From Streptomyces sp. V2I9 (GTDB lineage: Bacteria > Actinomycetota > Actinomycetes > Streptomycetales > Streptomycetaceae): DNA of 64,000 nucleotides. The notes under the pieces are model-generated. The model worked only from the letters and a program-made list of their open reading frames with translations. It made no database searches and was not told the origin of the DNA. The translations under genes were made by a program, and so were the position numbers. Shown one piece after another: positions 7,836 to 17,139 of this stretch (position 1 is the stretch's first letter; each line of letters starts with the position of its first letter). Location: assembly GCF_030817475.1 (NCBI RefSeq), contig NZ_JAUSZJ010000002.1, positions 3,610,626-3,674,625 of the forward strand, written 5' to 3'.

Positions 7836-8663
7836 TCACCGCGGCGACTCCGGCGGCCGCTGCCGCGGCATGTTGGGCCGCGCCGCCACCGACGGCATCG
7901 AGAACCGCCCCGGCGCCGCCGGCTCCCCGCGCCCGCCCGCGCTCCCCGAGGCCAGGGCCTGCATGCCCATCGGCGCGGGCCCGGCCCGGAACTCCACCAT
8001 CCAGTCCGCCGTCTCCGACCGCACCAGGTCGGTCACGTCCTCGGAGAACCTCCGCAGCACCCCCAGGCACCGCTCGGTCGCCTCGCTGGCCGTGCCCTCG
8101 GTCGGCCCGAGCACCTCCCGTACGCACTCCGACGCCCAGTCGAACTGGAGCACCTGGAGCCGCCGCTGCACCGCCTGGGCCGTGGCGAGGTTCCTTATCC
8201 ACCCGGAGGTGAGACCGAAGTACCGGTCGCAGGCCATGCAGGCGGCCCCCAGCAGCAGCGACAGATAGCCCCAGCCCGCCGAACCGCTCAGCGCCCCGGT
8301 CAGGTCGAGCAACGGCAGGGCGGCCCCGGCGAAGGCCCCGGCGGCCGTTCCCATCCGCAGGCTCCTGGCGGCCCGCCGCTTCCAGATCCGGTCGTGCAGA
8401 TACCAGTCGGCGGTGTCCAGCGCACCGGCTTCGACCCAGCGGTAGAGCTCGTCGAGCCGCTCGGCCGGCTCGCCCCAGTCACCGAGGGGGAACGGGCGCC
8501 CGGTCAGATCCCGCCCCCCGGCGCCGCCCTCGGTACGGCCTTCGGCGCGCCTCCCGGCCGGGGAGCCGGAAGCGGCCACGGAATGCGCAACTCCGTTTTC
8601 ACCGGATCCCGCGTCGGACTCCTTGCGGGGCGGCCCCTCGGGCTGCATATCCGGCTGACTCAC
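7836..8663 (-). CDS. SLATT-type two-TM membrane protein
   Basis: This 275-residue protein has a disordered N terminus. The middle matches the SLATT layout: an amphipathic helix (LDELYRWVEAGALDTADWYLHDR), two adjacent membrane spans (GTAAGAFAGAALPLLDL and GYLSLLLGAACMACDRYF), and a long cytoplasmic helix (RNLATAQAVQRRLQVLQFDWAS). SLATT proteins are predicted membrane effectors or sensors often tied to defence, but this copy lies among housekeeping genes next to ybaB-recR, as I recall for S. coelicolor. GTG 8663 has AGGAG seven bases upstream; the open frame runs 90 codons further without support. Confidence 0.75.
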   Translation of the reverse strand: MSQPDMQPEGPPRKESDAGSGENGVAHSVAASGSPAGRRAEGRTEGGAGGRDLTGRPFPLGDWGEPAERLDELYRWVEAGALDTADWYLHDRIWKRRAARSLRMGTAAGAFAGAALPLLDLTGALSGSAGWGYLSLLLGAACMACDRYFGLTSGWIRNLATAQAVQRRLQVLQFDWASECVREVLGPTEGTASEATERCLGVLRRFSEDVTDLVRSETADWMVEFRAGPAPMGMQALASGSAGGRGEPAAPGRFSMPSVAARPNMPRQRPPESPR

Positions 8664-9053
8664 CGGGGCACTCCTCTGCACTCTGACGGACGGGACGGGC
8701 GCGTGGGGCTTCCGGAACGGGCCCGGACCCGGCCGGGCCCGAAGGGGGGCGGGGCGGTCCGCGCGACCGAGAACCTCTGAAACCTCTGAAGCTGTGAGGG
8801 GTAACTCTGCGTCACCGAACGGCTGCGCGCGCGTGTCGATGTGTATGCCCTTCCTACCGCCGAATGGTGGGCCGTGGGGTCGAAATCGCGGGATTCCCGC
8901 CTGCGCGGGGCCGCTGGTCAGGTATAGGAGCACTCACGCCGGTCCGCGAATCTCACCCGAAAGAGTTGGTCCCCGACGGGTGGAGCGCGGTGCCCCGTGA
9001 GCACGTAGGCTCGGCTTACCGAAACATTTGTCGTCGAAATGCCAGGAGTGACC
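8664..9053. other. Intergenic region between SLATT gene and ybaB
   Basis: No gene is seen. A 9-bp direct repeat aacctctga occurs twice near 8770-8790. TAGGCT at 9006-9011 is a plausible -10 for ybaB-recR, giving a leader of about 35 nt. Confidence 0.45.
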
Positions 9054-9398
9054 GTGATTCCCGGTGGTGGCCAGCCCAACATGCAGCAGCTGCTCCAGCA
9101 GGCCCAGAAGATGCAGCAGGATCTCGCCGCGGCCCAGGAGGAACTGGCCAGGACCGAGGTCGACGGACAGGCGGGCGGTGGTCTCGTGAGGGCCACCGTG
9201 AACGGTTCCGGCGAGCTCCGCTCCCTGGTGATCGACCCGAAGGCGGTGGACCCGGAGGACACCGAGACGCTCGCCGACCTCGTCGTCGCGGCCGTCCAGG
9301 CGGCCAACGAGAACGCGCAGGCGCTCCAGCAGGAGAAGCTCGGCCCGCTGACGCAGGGGCTGGGCGGCGGAGGCGGCATTCCGGGTCTGCCGTTCTGA
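9054..9398 (+). CDS. YbaB/EbfC-family nucleoid-associated protein
   Basis: This 114-residue protein has the family pattern: a glutamine-rich helix ([23 protein letters not shown]), the strand core [18 protein letters not shown], and a C-terminal helix ending in a glycine-rich tail. YbaB proteins bind DNA as dimers and are typically encoded just before recR, as here. GTG 9054 was chosen because AGGAG lies five bases upstream; the ATG at 9039 is also in frame but precedes this ribosome site. Confidence 0.92.
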   Translation: MIPGGGQPNMQQLLQQAQKMQQDLAAAQEELARTEVDGQAGGGLVRATVNGSGELRSLVIDPKAVDPEDTETLADLVVAAVQAANENAQALQQEKLGPLTQGLGGGGGIPGLPF

Positions 9399-9445
9399 CC
9401 CGACCGGATACGGGCGGGCCCTCCGGGGCCTACTGGTACCGATCC

Positions 9446-9465
9446 GTACCCACTACGGTACGGAG
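9446..9465. repeat. Short perfect inverted repeat before recR
   Basis: CCGTACC (9446-9452) and GGTACGG (9459-9465) flank a 6-nt loop in the ybaB-recR spacer. It may be a small attenuating hairpin or an operator. Confidence 0.4.
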
Positions 9466-9489
9466 CAGGAAGCGAAGAGAGGCGTTCCG

Positions 9490-10089
9490 TTGTACGAAGG
9501 CGTGGTTCAGGAGCTCATCGACGAACTGGGCAGGCTGCCCGGCGTCGGCCCCAAGAGCGCGCAGCGGATCGCCTTCCACATCCTTCAGGCCGAGCCCACG
9601 GACGTACGCCGGCTCGCGCACGCCCTGCTGGAGGTCAAGGACAAGGTCCGGTTCTGCGCCGTGTGCGGCAATGTCGCGCAGCAGGAGCAGTGCGGGATCT
9701 GCCGCGACGCGCGCCGCGACCTGAGCGTCATCTGCGTGGTCGAGGAGCCCAAGGACGTCGTGGCGATCGAGCGGACGCGCGAGTTCCGGGGCCGCTATCA
9801 CGTCCTGGGCGGGGCGATCAGCCCCATCGAGGGCGTCGGCCCGGACGACCTGCGCATCCGCGAGCTGCTGGCGCGGCTCGCGGACGGCTCCATCACGGAG
9901 CTGATCCTTGCGACCGACCCCAATCTGGAGGGCGAGGCCACCGCGACGTACCTGGCGCGGATGGTCAAGCCGATGGGCCTGAAGGTGACCCGGCTGGCCA
10001 GCGGCCTGCCGGTCGGCGGCGACCTGGAGTACGCCGACGAGGTCACCCTGGGCCGCGCCTTCGAGGGGAGGCGGCTGCTGGATGTCTGA
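9490..10089 (+). CDS. recR: Recombination mediator RecR
   Basis: This 199-residue protein is full length. It has a helix-hairpin-helix ([24 protein letters not shown], residues 9-32), a four-cysteine zinc finger (C56, C59, C68, C71) and a Toprim domain ([14 protein letters not shown] to about residue 175, including [15 protein letters not shown] and [15 protein letters not shown]). With RecO and RecF it loads RecA at single-stranded gaps. It begins with TTG (9490-9492) behind an AGAGAGG ribosome site, and follows ybaB by about 90 bp in the classical arrangement. Confidence 0.97.
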   Translation: MYEGVVQELIDELGRLPGVGPKSAQRIAFHILQAEPTDVRRLAHALLEVKDKVRFCAVCGNVAQQEQCGICRDARRDLSVICVVEEPKDVVAIERTREFRGRYHVLGGAISPIEGVGPDDLRIRELLARLADGSITELILATDPNLEGEATATYLARMVKPMGLKVTRLASGLPVGGDLEYADEVTLGRAFEGRRLLDV

Positions 10090-10244
10090 CACCCCCGCAG
10101 CGCCTCCCCGGCCCTCGCCCGTACAGCTGTCCGCCGCACGACCCGGTCCGCCGTCCGCCGCGTGGTCCTTTTCGCCGCTCGGTTCGCCGTCCGCTTCATC
10201 GTTCACTTCACCGTCTGTGACCGCGCCCACGGGAGGTCCCCTCG

Positions 10245-10904
10245 ATGTCTGACGCCACGCTGAACTCCGTCACGCAGGACCCGGGCGACTTCGCCGTCCA
10301 GATCGCGGACCAGATCAAGACGTTCATCGTCGCGGTCACGGAGGTGTCCAAGGTCGAGGAGCCGGAGGAGGCCGTTCCGGTCCTGCTGCTCCAGGTCTCG
10401 CAGCTCCTGCTCGCGGGCGGCCGTCTCGGCGCGTACGAGGACGTCCTGCCCGACGAGCGCTACGAACCGGACCTCGGGGCGGAGCCCGACGCGGACGGCC
10501 TGCGCGAGCGGTTCGCGGCGCTGCTGGAGCCGATCGACGTCTACTCCGAGGTCTTCGACCCGTACGAGCCCCGCAAGGCCCCGGTCCCGCACCGGATCTC
10601 CGACGATCTGGCGGACCTGGTCACGGACCTCGGCCACGGCCTGGCGCACTACGAGGCCGGCCGCACCGCCGAGGCGCTGTGGTGGTGGCAGTTCTCGTAC
10701 TTCTCCAACTGGGGCTCCACCGCGTCCGCCGCCCTCCGCGCCCTCCAGTCCCTGGTCGCCCACATCCGCCTGGGCCAGCCCCTGGCGGAACTGGACGGTC
10801 TGGACACCGACCAGGATCCGGGCGAGGACGACCTCGCGGAAGAGGCGGGGCGCGTGATGCTCCAGGAGATCGCGGCCCCGCTGGGGCTGCGGCCGGTGAA
10901 GTAG
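10245..10904 (+). CDS. DUF5063-family protein
   Basis: This is a 219-residue acidic, mostly helical protein. It begins MSDATLNSVTQDPGDFAVQIADQIKTFIV and contains HRISDDLADLVTDLGHGL and WWWQFSYFSNWGSTASAALRALQSL, which fits the actinobacterial DUF5063 family. It has no membrane spans or catalytic motifs. It commonly follows recR in Streptomyces. GGGAGG precedes the ATG by 8 bases. Role unknown; a structural or partner function is all that can be suggested. Confidence 0.8.
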   Translation: MSDATLNSVTQDPGDFAVQIADQIKTFIVAVTEVSKVEEPEEAVPVLLLQVSQLLLAGGRLGAYEDVLPDERYEPDLGAEPDADGLRERFAALLEPIDVYSEVFDPYEPRKAPVPHRISDDLADLVTDLGHGLAHYEAGRTAEALWWWQFSYFSNWGSTASAALRALQSLVAHIRLGQPLAELDGLDTDQDPGEDDLAEEAGRVMLQEIAAPLGLRPVK

Positions 10905-10957
10905 GCGTCCATCGCGTACGGGAACCGGACGGTCGGTGCGGCCTGAGAGGGCCGCTC

Positions 10958-10988
10958 TTGACCTCAAGCGCGCTTGAGGAGCGAGTCT
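10958..10988 (+). promoter_or_regulatory. Promoter with a perfect SoxR-type box and 19-bp spacer
   Basis: CCTCAAGCGCGCTTGAGG (10962-10979) is a perfect 18-bp palindrome matching the SoxR box. It sits between TTGACC (10958-10963) and GAGTCT (10983-10988) with a 19-bp spacer, the over-long spacing typical of promoters activated by MerR-family regulators. Transcription would start near 10995, about 46 nt before the downstream ATG. Confidence 0.8.
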
Positions 10989-11040
10989 CCTGGTGAACGA
11001 CGGCCGACGCAACGGGCCGCGACCCACCAGGAGGTTACGC

Positions 11041-11628
11041 ATGAGCGCCACGCCCCCCGCCACTCCGTCCCCCGCAACACCCCCCGTACCAGCCGGGCCG
11101 CCCCTCGCGTCCGCCCCGGCCCCGGCTCCGGCCCCCACCGTCATCGGCGTACCGGCCCCGCAGGAGGATGTCGACGCCATCGTCGCGTTCGTCGCGCGGG
11201 TGGAGCACGCCCAGCAGAACGCGCTGCCCGATGACTTCCTCGACGGCTTCCGCGAGGACGCCATCTGGACCACGGCCCACGGGAAGAGGCTGGCCGGCCT
11301 GCCGGAGATCGGCGCGTTCACCCGCGCGGTACTGCCTCCGCAGGCGGGTTCCCCGGTGACGGCCACGTACACGGTGGACCTGATCCTCTTCATCCGCCCC
11401 GACATCGCGGCGGTCAAGATCCGGCAGCGCCCGGTCTCCCGCGACGACGGCCGTTTCCTGGACGAGGTCTTCCACGGCCAGGCGGATCCCTCCGGGCTCA
11501 TGGCCGACCACCCCGAGGCGCTCCCCGGCACCCCGACCTACGTACTGGCCAAGGACGACGGCGTCTGGCGCATCGCGGCCGCGCAGAACACACAGGTGCT
11601 CGACGCGCAGACCCTGGCAACGGGCTGA
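11041..11628 (+). CDS. SnoaL-like (SgcJ/EcaC-type) protein under a SoxR-type promoter
   Basis: This 195-residue protein has a Pro/Ala-rich N terminus of about 45 residues and then an NTF2-like cone fold: VDAIVAFVARVEHAQQN, FLDGFREDAIWTTAHGKRLAG, VDLILFIRPDIAAVKIRQRPV and DGVWRIAAAQNTQVL. This order fits the SgcJ/EcaC family, whose members are loosely called oxidoreductases. AGGAGG precedes ATG 11041. Other SoxR targets in Streptomyces are enzymes acting on redox-active metabolites, so a role in handling such compounds is a reasonable inference. The reaction is unknown. Confidence 0.8.
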   Translation: MSATPPATPSPATPPVPAGPPLASAPAPAPAPTVIGVPAPQEDVDAIVAFVARVEHAQQNALPDDFLDGFREDAIWTTAHGKRLAGLPEIGAFTRAVLPPQAGSPVTATYTVDLILFIRPDIAAVKIRQRPVSRDDGRFLDEVFHGQADPSGLMADHPEALPGTPTYVLAKDDGVWRIAAAQNTQVLDAQTLATG

Positions 11629-11672
11629 CGCACCACCAGAGGGCGGCGGCGGGCCGATCCGGAAAACGGACA

Positions 11673-11704
11673 ACCCCGGCGGTGCTACCAACGCCAACCG
11701 GGGT
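11673..11704 (+). terminator. Terminator hairpin after the SnoaL-like gene
   Basis: Arms ACCCCGG (11673-11679) and CCGGGGT (11698-11704) with inner CG/CG pairing lie 45 bp past the stop at 11628. Confidence 0.6.
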
Positions 11705-12119
11705 CTGACCGTAAGAGACCGCCTGCTGGAAAGGCTGGATCCCTATGGCTGCCGCCAACCTCAGTGCCGTACTGGGCGCGCCCGCCCATCCCCTGGCGAA
11801 AGCCGGGGCGCCAGGGCGGCGAGGAGGCGACTGACGGCGTACCCCGAGTGAGGGCGTACGCCGACCCGGTGCGCGGGCCGACCGCACCACGTACCCCGGC
11901 CGGCCGCTTCGACTCGCCCGGCCGCCCCCGATCGTGTGGGCTGGGACACAAAGGGGAGTGCCGGTGGTCCGGCTGGGCAACAGCCCCCTACGAGCGGTTC
12001 GGGACGACACGCCGTACCGGGTGATGAGCGGGACATCTCATCATCTGGTATGAGCGGGTCGATTCCGGGCTGCTCGTTAAACTGAGCCGACCGCAGTAAT
12101 GACTGAGCGAGGAGCGCAC
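11705..12119. other. Leader region of the ask-asd operon
   Basis: No gene is convincing here. A dyad TGATGAG-N8-CTCATCA (12022-12043) and a TAAACT -10 candidate (12078-12083) lie upstream of ask, suggesting initiation near 12090 and a short leader. I see no recognisable lysine or other riboswitch. Confidence 0.45.
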
Positions 12120-13391
12120 GTGGGCCTTGTCGTGCAGAAGTACGGAGGCTCCTCCGTAGCCGATGCCGAGGGCATCAAGCGGGTTGCCAAGCGAGTCGTC
12201 GACGCCAAGAGGAACGGCAACCAGGTGGTTGTCGTGGTGTCCGCGATGGGCGACACGACGGACGAGCTGATAGATCTCGCCGAGCAGGTGTCCCCGATGC
12301 CTACCGGCCGGGAATTCGACATGCTGCTGACCGCGGGTGAGCGGATCTCCATGGCCCTGCTGGCGATGGCCATCAAGAACCTGGGCCACGAGGCCCAGTC
12401 GTTCACGGGCAGCCAGGCCGGTGTCATCACCGACTCGGTCCACAACAAAGCGCGCATCATCGACGTCACCCCGGGCCGCATCCGGACCTCGATCGACGAG
12501 GGCAACATCGCCATCGTCGCCGGGTTCCAGGGCGTGAGCCAGGAGGGCAAGAACATCACCACCCTCGGTCGCGGTGGGTCGGACACGACCGCCGTCGCGC
12601 TGGCCGCCGCGCTGGACGCCGAGGTCTGCGAGATCTATACGGACGTCGACGGCGTCTTCACCGCGGACCCGCGGGTCGTGAAGAAGGCGAAGAAGATCGA
12701 CTGGATCTCCTTCGAGGACATGCTGGAGCTGGCCGCGTCCGGCTCCAAGGTGCTGCTGCACCGCTGCGTCGAGTACGCACGCCGTTACAACATCCCGATC
12801 CACGTCCGCTCGTCCTTCTCCGGACTGCGCGGAACCTGGGTCAGCAACGAGCCGCAAGGGGACCAGAAGGTGGAGCACGCGATCATCTCCGGAGTCGCCC
12901 ACGACGTCTCGGAGGCCAAGGTCACCGTCGTCGGCGTCCCGGACAAGCCGGGCGAGGCGGCCGCGATCTTCCGCGCCATCGCGAACGCCGAGGTCAACAT
13001 CGACATGGTGGTGCAGAACGTCTCCGCCGCGACGACCGGCCTGACGGACATCTCCTTCACCCTCCCCAAGGCCGAGGGCCGCAAGGCCATCGACGCCCTG
13101 GAGCGGACCAGGAGCACCATCGGCTTCGACTCGCTCCGCTACGACGACCAGATCGCCAAGATCTCGCTGGTCGGCGCGGGCATGAAGACCAACCCGGGCG
13201 TCACCGCCGGCTTCTTCGAGGCGCTGTCCGACGCGGGCGTCAACATCGAGCTGATCTCGACATCCGAGATCCGTATCTCGGTGGTCACCCGTGCCGACGA
13301 CGTCAACGAGGCCGTGCGCGCCGTGCACACCGCCTTCGGTCTCGACAGCGACTCCGACGAGGCCGTCGTCTACGGAGGCACCGGCCGATGA
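12120..13391 (+). CDS. ask: Aspartokinase
   Basis: This 423-residue protein phosphorylates aspartate at the entry to lysine/DAP, threonine and methionine synthesis. The kinase domain starts [14 protein letters not shown] (K7 in the KYGGSS motif) and includes the [14 protein letters not shown] loop, [11 protein letters not shown] and [13 protein letters not shown]. Two ACT domains follow (about 265-345 and 350-420). GTG 12120 has AGGAG five bases upstream. An in-frame GTG at 12870 (codon 251) follows an AAGGGGA sequence and matches the place where lysC-type genes of Gram-positives start a separate regulatory beta subunit. The stop overlaps the asd ATG. Confidence 0.97.
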   Translation: MGLVVQKYGGSSVADAEGIKRVAKRVVDAKRNGNQVVVVVSAMGDTTDELIDLAEQVSPMPTGREFDMLLTAGERISMALLAMAIKNLGHEAQSFTGSQAGVITDSVHNKARIIDVTPGRIRTSIDEGNIAIVAGFQGVSQEGKNITTLGRGGSDTTAVALAAALDAEVCEIYTDVDGVFTADPRVVKKAKKIDWISFEDMLELAASGSKVLLHRCVEYARRYNIPIHVRSSFSGLRGTWVSNEPQGDQKVEHAIISGVAHDVSEAKVTVVGVPDKPGEAAAIFRAIANAEVNIDMVVQNVSAATTGLTDISFTLPKAEGRKAIDALERTRSTIGFDSLRYDDQIAKISLVGAGMKTNPGVTAGFFEALSDAGVNIELISTSEIRISVVTRADDVNEAVRAVHTAFGLDSDSDEAVVYGGTGR

Positions 13392-14479
13392 CCGGACACC
13401 GCCCGTCGCTCGCGGTCGTCGGTGCGACCGGGGCGATCGGCGGTGTCATGCTCCGGATCCTCTCGCAGCACGCGGACGTCTGGGGCGAGGTCAGACTCGT
13501 CGCCTCACCGCGCTCGGCCGGCCGCAAGCTGGCCGTGCGCGGTGAGGAGAGCGAGGTCCTCGCGCTGAGCGAGGACGTGTTCGACGGCATCGACGTGGCC
13601 CTCTTCCTGGTGCCGGACGAGGTGTCCGCCCACTGGGCCCCGATCGCCGCCGCCAAGGGCGCCGTCGTCGTCGACGACTCGGCGGCCTTCCGGCTCGACG
13701 ACGACGTGCCGCTCGTCGTCCCCGAGATCAACCCCCATGCCGCGCGACTGAGGCCGCGCGGCATCGTCGCGTCCCCGAACTGCACCACGCTGTCGCTGAT
13801 CGTCGCGGTCGGCGCGCTGCACGCCGAGTTCGGGCTGCGCGAGCTGATCGTCTCCTCCTACCAGGCGGTCAGCGGAGCGGGCCGGGACGGCGTCGCGGCC
13901 CTGCGGGAGCAGCTGGCGCTGGTGGCCGGTACGGAGCTGGGGACCCAGCCCGGAGACGTACGCCGGGCCCTGGGGGACCTCGGGGGTGGCGCGGCCGGTA
14001 CGGGCGGCGGTGCGCCGAGCCCGTTCGCCGCGCCCGTGGCGCTGAACGTGGTGCCCTGGGCCGGAACGGACGCCGGCGACGGCTGGTCCACCGAGGAGAT
14101 CTCGCTCCGCGAGGAGTGCCGCAAGGTACTGGGCCTCCCGGACCTGAAGGCCACCGCGACCTGTGTGTACGTCCCCGTCGTGGCCACGCACTCGATGTCC
14201 GTCCATGCCCGCTTCGAGAACGAGGTCGGCGTCGACAAGGCGCACGAGATCCTGGCGACCGCTCCCGGCGTGGTGCTCTTCGACAGCCCCGCGTCCGGTG
14301 ACTTCCCCACCCCGTCCGACGTGGTCGGCACCGACCCCACCTGGGTGGGCCGCGTCCGGCGGTCGATGGACGATCCGCATGCCCTGGAAATGTTCCTTTG
14401 CGGGGACAATCTCCGAAAAGGTGCGGCTTTGAACGTGGCTCAGATCGCCGAATCGATCGCCGCCGAATTCCCCCGGTGA
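13388..14479 (+). CDS. asd: Aspartate-semialdehyde dehydrogenase
   Basis: This 363-residue enzyme reduces aspartyl phosphate to the semialdehyde with NADPH. The nucleotide-binding loop is [11 protein letters not shown] (residues 11-21) and the catalytic cysteine is C132 in [11 protein letters not shown]. The substrate-binding half contains [19 protein letters not shown] and [17 protein letters not shown] glycine-rich insertion (about residues 185-215) is longer than in enterobacterial enzymes. It overlaps ask by ATGA and follows it in the pathway. Confidence 0.96.
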   Translation: MTGHRPSLAVVGATGAIGGVMLRILSQHADVWGEVRLVASPRSAGRKLAVRGEESEVLALSEDVFDGIDVALFLVPDEVSAHWAPIAAAKGAVVVDDSAAFRLDDDVPLVVPEINPHAARLRPRGIVASPNCTTLSLIVAVGALHAEFGLRELIVSSYQAVSGAGRDGVAALREQLALVAGTELGTQPGDVRRALGDLGGGAAGTGGGAPSPFAAPVALNVVPWAGTDAGDGWSTEEISLREECRKVLGLPDLKATATCVYVPVVATHSMSVHARFENEVGVDKAHEILATAPGVVLFDSPASGDFPTPSDVVGTDPTWVGRVRRSMDDPHALEMFLCGDNLRKGAALNVAQIAESIAAEFPR

Positions 14480-14917
14480 TGGTCGAACTTGTTTTGTAGG
14501 ATCTGTGAACGCCCTATGAGCAATTCGCTGGTCTGAACCTCTTGAGCTGGGACGTTGTCGTATCCGACGATGATCTCCCGGCCATCTGCAACCGAACCTC
14601 GGCCGGGCTGCGTCTCTGCGGTCACTTTGTGCGTGGCCGGACGCGATGACGGGGCATTTGGGGAAGAGCAGGTACGTATGAGGGCATGTCGCACAGCGTC
14701 GAACGGGGCGTGGTCCGCGTACAACCCTGACGGGGGGCAGCGTGTCCAACAGGCGTGGCAGAGGTTCTCGACATCACAGTGGTGGGCCCGTTGCGGGGCG
14801 CTTCGGTGCGCCCGCTCCGGCGGCCCCGCGCGCCCGGCGGCATGCCGGTGATCGCGCCCATGCCCGCCGCGCGCCCCGCCACCGTTGCCGTCGCAGCGCA
14901 GGGGTGCTGACGAGACG
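14480..14917. other. Upstream region of the sigma factor gene with a short open frame
   Basis: TAGGAT at 14495-14500 is a good -10 match. A 51-codon frame from GTG 14755 to TGA 14908-14910 ends seven bases before the sigma start and has strong third-position GC in its second half; it may be a leader peptide or a lost N-terminal extension of the sigma factor. No other gene is supported. Confidence 0.4.
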
Positions 14918-15418
14918 GTGGCAGCTGGAACCACGGTCGACCATCTCACCGAGACCTACCGCGCCCACTACCGGTCCCTGCTGGGTCTCGCGGCCCTGCT
15001 GCTGGACGACACCGCGTCCTGCGAGGACGTGGTGCAAGAGGCGTTCATCCGCGTGCACTCCGCGCGCAGCCGGGTGCGCGAACCGGAGAAGACCCTCGCG
15101 TATCTCCGCCAGACCGTGGTCAACCTGTCGCGGTCGGCCCTGCGCCGCCGCATCCTCGGGCTGAAGCTGCTCTCCAAGCCGATGCCGGACATGGCCAGCG
15201 CGGAGGAGGGCGCGTACGACCAGCTGGAGCGGGACGCGCTGATCAAGGCGATGAAGGGACTGCAACGACGCCAGCGCGAGGTGCTGGTGCTGCGCTACTT
15301 CGCGGACATGACGGAGTCCCAGGTCGCCGAGGTGCTGGGTATCTCGCTGGGGTCGGTGAAGGCGTACGGTTCTCGGGGCATAGCGGCCCTGCGCGTGGTG
15401 ATGGAGGCCCAGACATGA
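14918..15418 (+). CDS. SigE-family (ECF-type) RNA polymerase sigma factor
   Basis: This is a 166-residue group IV sigma factor. Sigma2 covers LTETYRAHYRSLLGLAALLLDDTASCEDVVQEAFIRVH and sigma4 covers ALIKAMKGLQRRQREVLVLRYFADMTESQVAEVLGISLGSVKAYGSRGIAAL, with the DTA-CEDVVQEAF core-binding stretch clearly present. Both domains are complete and there is no C-terminal extension. GTG 14918 (VAAGTTVDHL) was chosen as the family start; an in-frame TTG at 14885 would add 11 residues. Its last codons overlap the ATG of the next gene, a membrane protein that may act as its regulator. Confidence 0.92.
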   Translation: MAAGTTVDHLTETYRAHYRSLLGLAALLLDDTASCEDVVQEAFIRVHSARSRVREPEKTLAYLRQTVVNLSRSALRRRILGLKLLSKPMPDMASAEEGAYDQLERDALIKAMKGLQRRQREVLVLRYFADMTESQVAEVLGISLGSVKAYGSRGIAALRVVMEAQT

Positions 15419-16950
15419 GCGGGCCCGAACAGCGGCGCGGGCCGGGGGCCGAGGGCTCCGGTGGTTCCGCGGTCCCCGAGCACAGGCACGAGAGCGACCC
15501 GACGGGAAACGGAATTGTGAACCACGGGCCGGAGAAGACTCCGCACACCGATCCGGACCGCCCGCACGAGGGGAGCGTGGCGCCCGATCCGGTGGCCGCC
15601 CCCGAACCGGAACCGCCCGCGCACGAGGGGGGAGAGGCGGCGGACGGCCCCGAGGGCGAGACCGCCGAGGACCCCGAGGAACCCGTCACCGCCGAGGACG
15701 CGGGCCGCCGGAGCGGGCCCGCGGACGCCGCCGCGGGCGAAGGCCCCGGCAGTGCGGCGGCCGGAGGGAAGGCACCCCGGACCGGGGGCAGGACCGCCGC
15801 ACCGGCGGACAAGACCCCCGGCGCCGACGACGGCGACGACATCCTCACCACGCTGACCAGCCTTTTCGCCGCTGACCAGGCTGCTGGCCGCGCTGCTGAC
15901 GGGACCACCGACCGGGCGACCGGCCGGGCCGCCGACCGGCCGTCCCCCCCGTCCCGCGAACTGGACGAGGTCGCCCTGCGCCGCATGCTGCACGGGGTGG
16001 TCCAGGATCTCGCGCCCGCCGACGGCACCCTCGACCACCTCCACCGCGCCGTCCCCGCCCGCCGGGCCAGACGGCGGCAGGCCCTCGTGGGGGCGGCCGC
16101 GGCGGCGCTGCTGATCGGTACCGCCGTCCCCGCCTTCGTCCATGTCGCTACCTCGGACGGAGCCTCCGCCGCCCGCCCCGCCATCGCCGGACACGGCGAA
16201 CAGGCCCAGGGCGGCAACGGGGACGAGACCGGCCCCGAGGCGCCCGGCCTGCGGACCGTGGAACCCACCGACCGGCGGAGCGAGGGCGGCGTCGGCGAGT
16301 CCACCCCGGACCCCCGGCCCACCCGGGGCGAGGGCAGCGACCCCGACGGCACGGCGACCGGCCGGAACCCCGACCCCACCGACGTCGACTACGCGACGCT
16401 GCCGGTCTGCGACCCGAGCCAGCTGGGCGTCGCGTCCGCCGGCACGGACGCCCCGGCGGCCGACGGCACGGTCTACGGCAGCTTCAAGATCGCCAACGTG
16501 TCCGGCAAGGACTGCACCGTCAGCAGCGACGGCACGGTGGGCTTCACCGCCCTCGGTGCGGCGGATCCGCTCAAGATCGGCGTGGTCCAGCACGCGGCGG
16601 GCGACGCGGCCCCCGGCCTGCCCGACCCCTCGCAGGAGCCGGGCACCGTACTGCTGAAACCGGCCATGGCGTACGAGGTGCGGTTCGCCTGGGTGCCGGC
16701 CGAGACCTGTCCCACCACGGGCCCGTCCCCGAGCCCGACCCCGTCGGCGGACGGCGCGGGCGGATCGGTCGGCGACGGTACGGACCAGTCCGGCGCGGCC
16801 GCCCAGTCGCTGGCCGAGGACGGCGGCACGGCCGAGGGCAGCATTGCCGTGACGCACACCCCGGAGGCGGGCGCGCCCACGGCGGAGACGAAGATCCCCA
16901 ACGCCTGCGCGGGCACGATCTACCGAACGGGTGTCCTGCCCACGTCGTGA
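15415..16950 (+). CDS. Single-pass membrane protein coupled to the sigma factor, possible anti-sigma factor
   Basis: This is a 511-residue protein. The first 190 residues are disordered, acidic and Pro/Ala-rich. A conserved-looking segment (SRELDEVALRRMLHGVVQDLAPADGTLDHLHRAVPARRARRRQ) leads into one membrane span (ALVGAAAAALLIGTAVPAFVHV). An extracytoplasmic domain follows with YATLPVCDPSQL, a beta-rich core holding paired cysteines, and a C-terminal NACAGTIYRTGVLP. The ATGA overlap with the sigma gene implies coupled expression. The short helical segment before the membrane span is where an anti-sigma domain would sit, but no HxxxCxxC zinc motif is visible, so the anti-sigma role is inference. 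Confidence 0.75.
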   Translation: MSGPEQRRGPGAEGSGGSAVPEHRHESDPTGNGIVNHGPEKTPHTDPDRPHEGSVAPDPVAAPEPEPPAHEGGEAADGPEGETAEDPEEPVTAEDAGRRSGPADAAAGEGPGSAAAGGKAPRTGGRTAAPADKTPGADDGDDILTTLTSLFAADQAAGRAADGTTDRATGRAADRPSPPSRELDEVALRRMLHGVVQDLAPADGTLDHLHRAVPARRARRRQALVGAAAAALLIGTAVPAFVHVATSDGASAARPAIAGHGEQAQGGNGDETGPEAPGLRTVEPTDRRSEGGVGESTPDPRPTRGEGSDPDGTATGRNPDPTDVDYATLPVCDPSQLGVASAGTDAPAADGTVYGSFKIANVSGKDCTVSSDGTVGFTALGAADPLKIGVVQHAAGDAAPGLPDPSQEPGTVLLKPAMAYEVRFAWVPAETCPTTGPSPSPTPSADGAGGSVGDGTDQSGAAAQSLAEDGGTAEGSIAVTHTPEAGAPTAETKIPNACAGTIYRTGVLPTS

Positions 16951-17076
16951 CCGGGCCCGGCGTCAGCGCCCGCCCACGTCGTGACCGGGCCCGGCGTCAG
17001 CGCCCGCCCACGCCCTGACCGGGTTCGGCGTCAGCGCCCGCCCACGCCCCGACCGGGGCCGGCGGCAGCGCCCCGC
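16941..17076. repeat. 34-bp tandem repeat, four copies, starting inside the upstream stop region
   Basis: A unit with core ccgggcccggcgtcagcgcc repeats at 16951, 16985, 17019 and 17053 with an exact 34-bp period. The first two copies are nearly identical; copies three and four diverge. The first copy begins in the last codons of the preceding gene, so the array duplicates its stop codon. It fills most of the spacer to the convergent SURF1 gene. Confidence 0.9.
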
Positions 17077-17139
17077 GTCCGCCTTCCGACCGGGGCGGGC
17101 ACCAGCCCTCGCCCTCGTCCCGGCCGGCGCCGGGAGTCG

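Noticed and set aside
11705..12119. Riboswitch or 4.5S-type RNA in the ask leader
   Set aside because: Several dyads exist, but I could not match them to a lysine riboswitch core or to the conserved SRP RNA loop.
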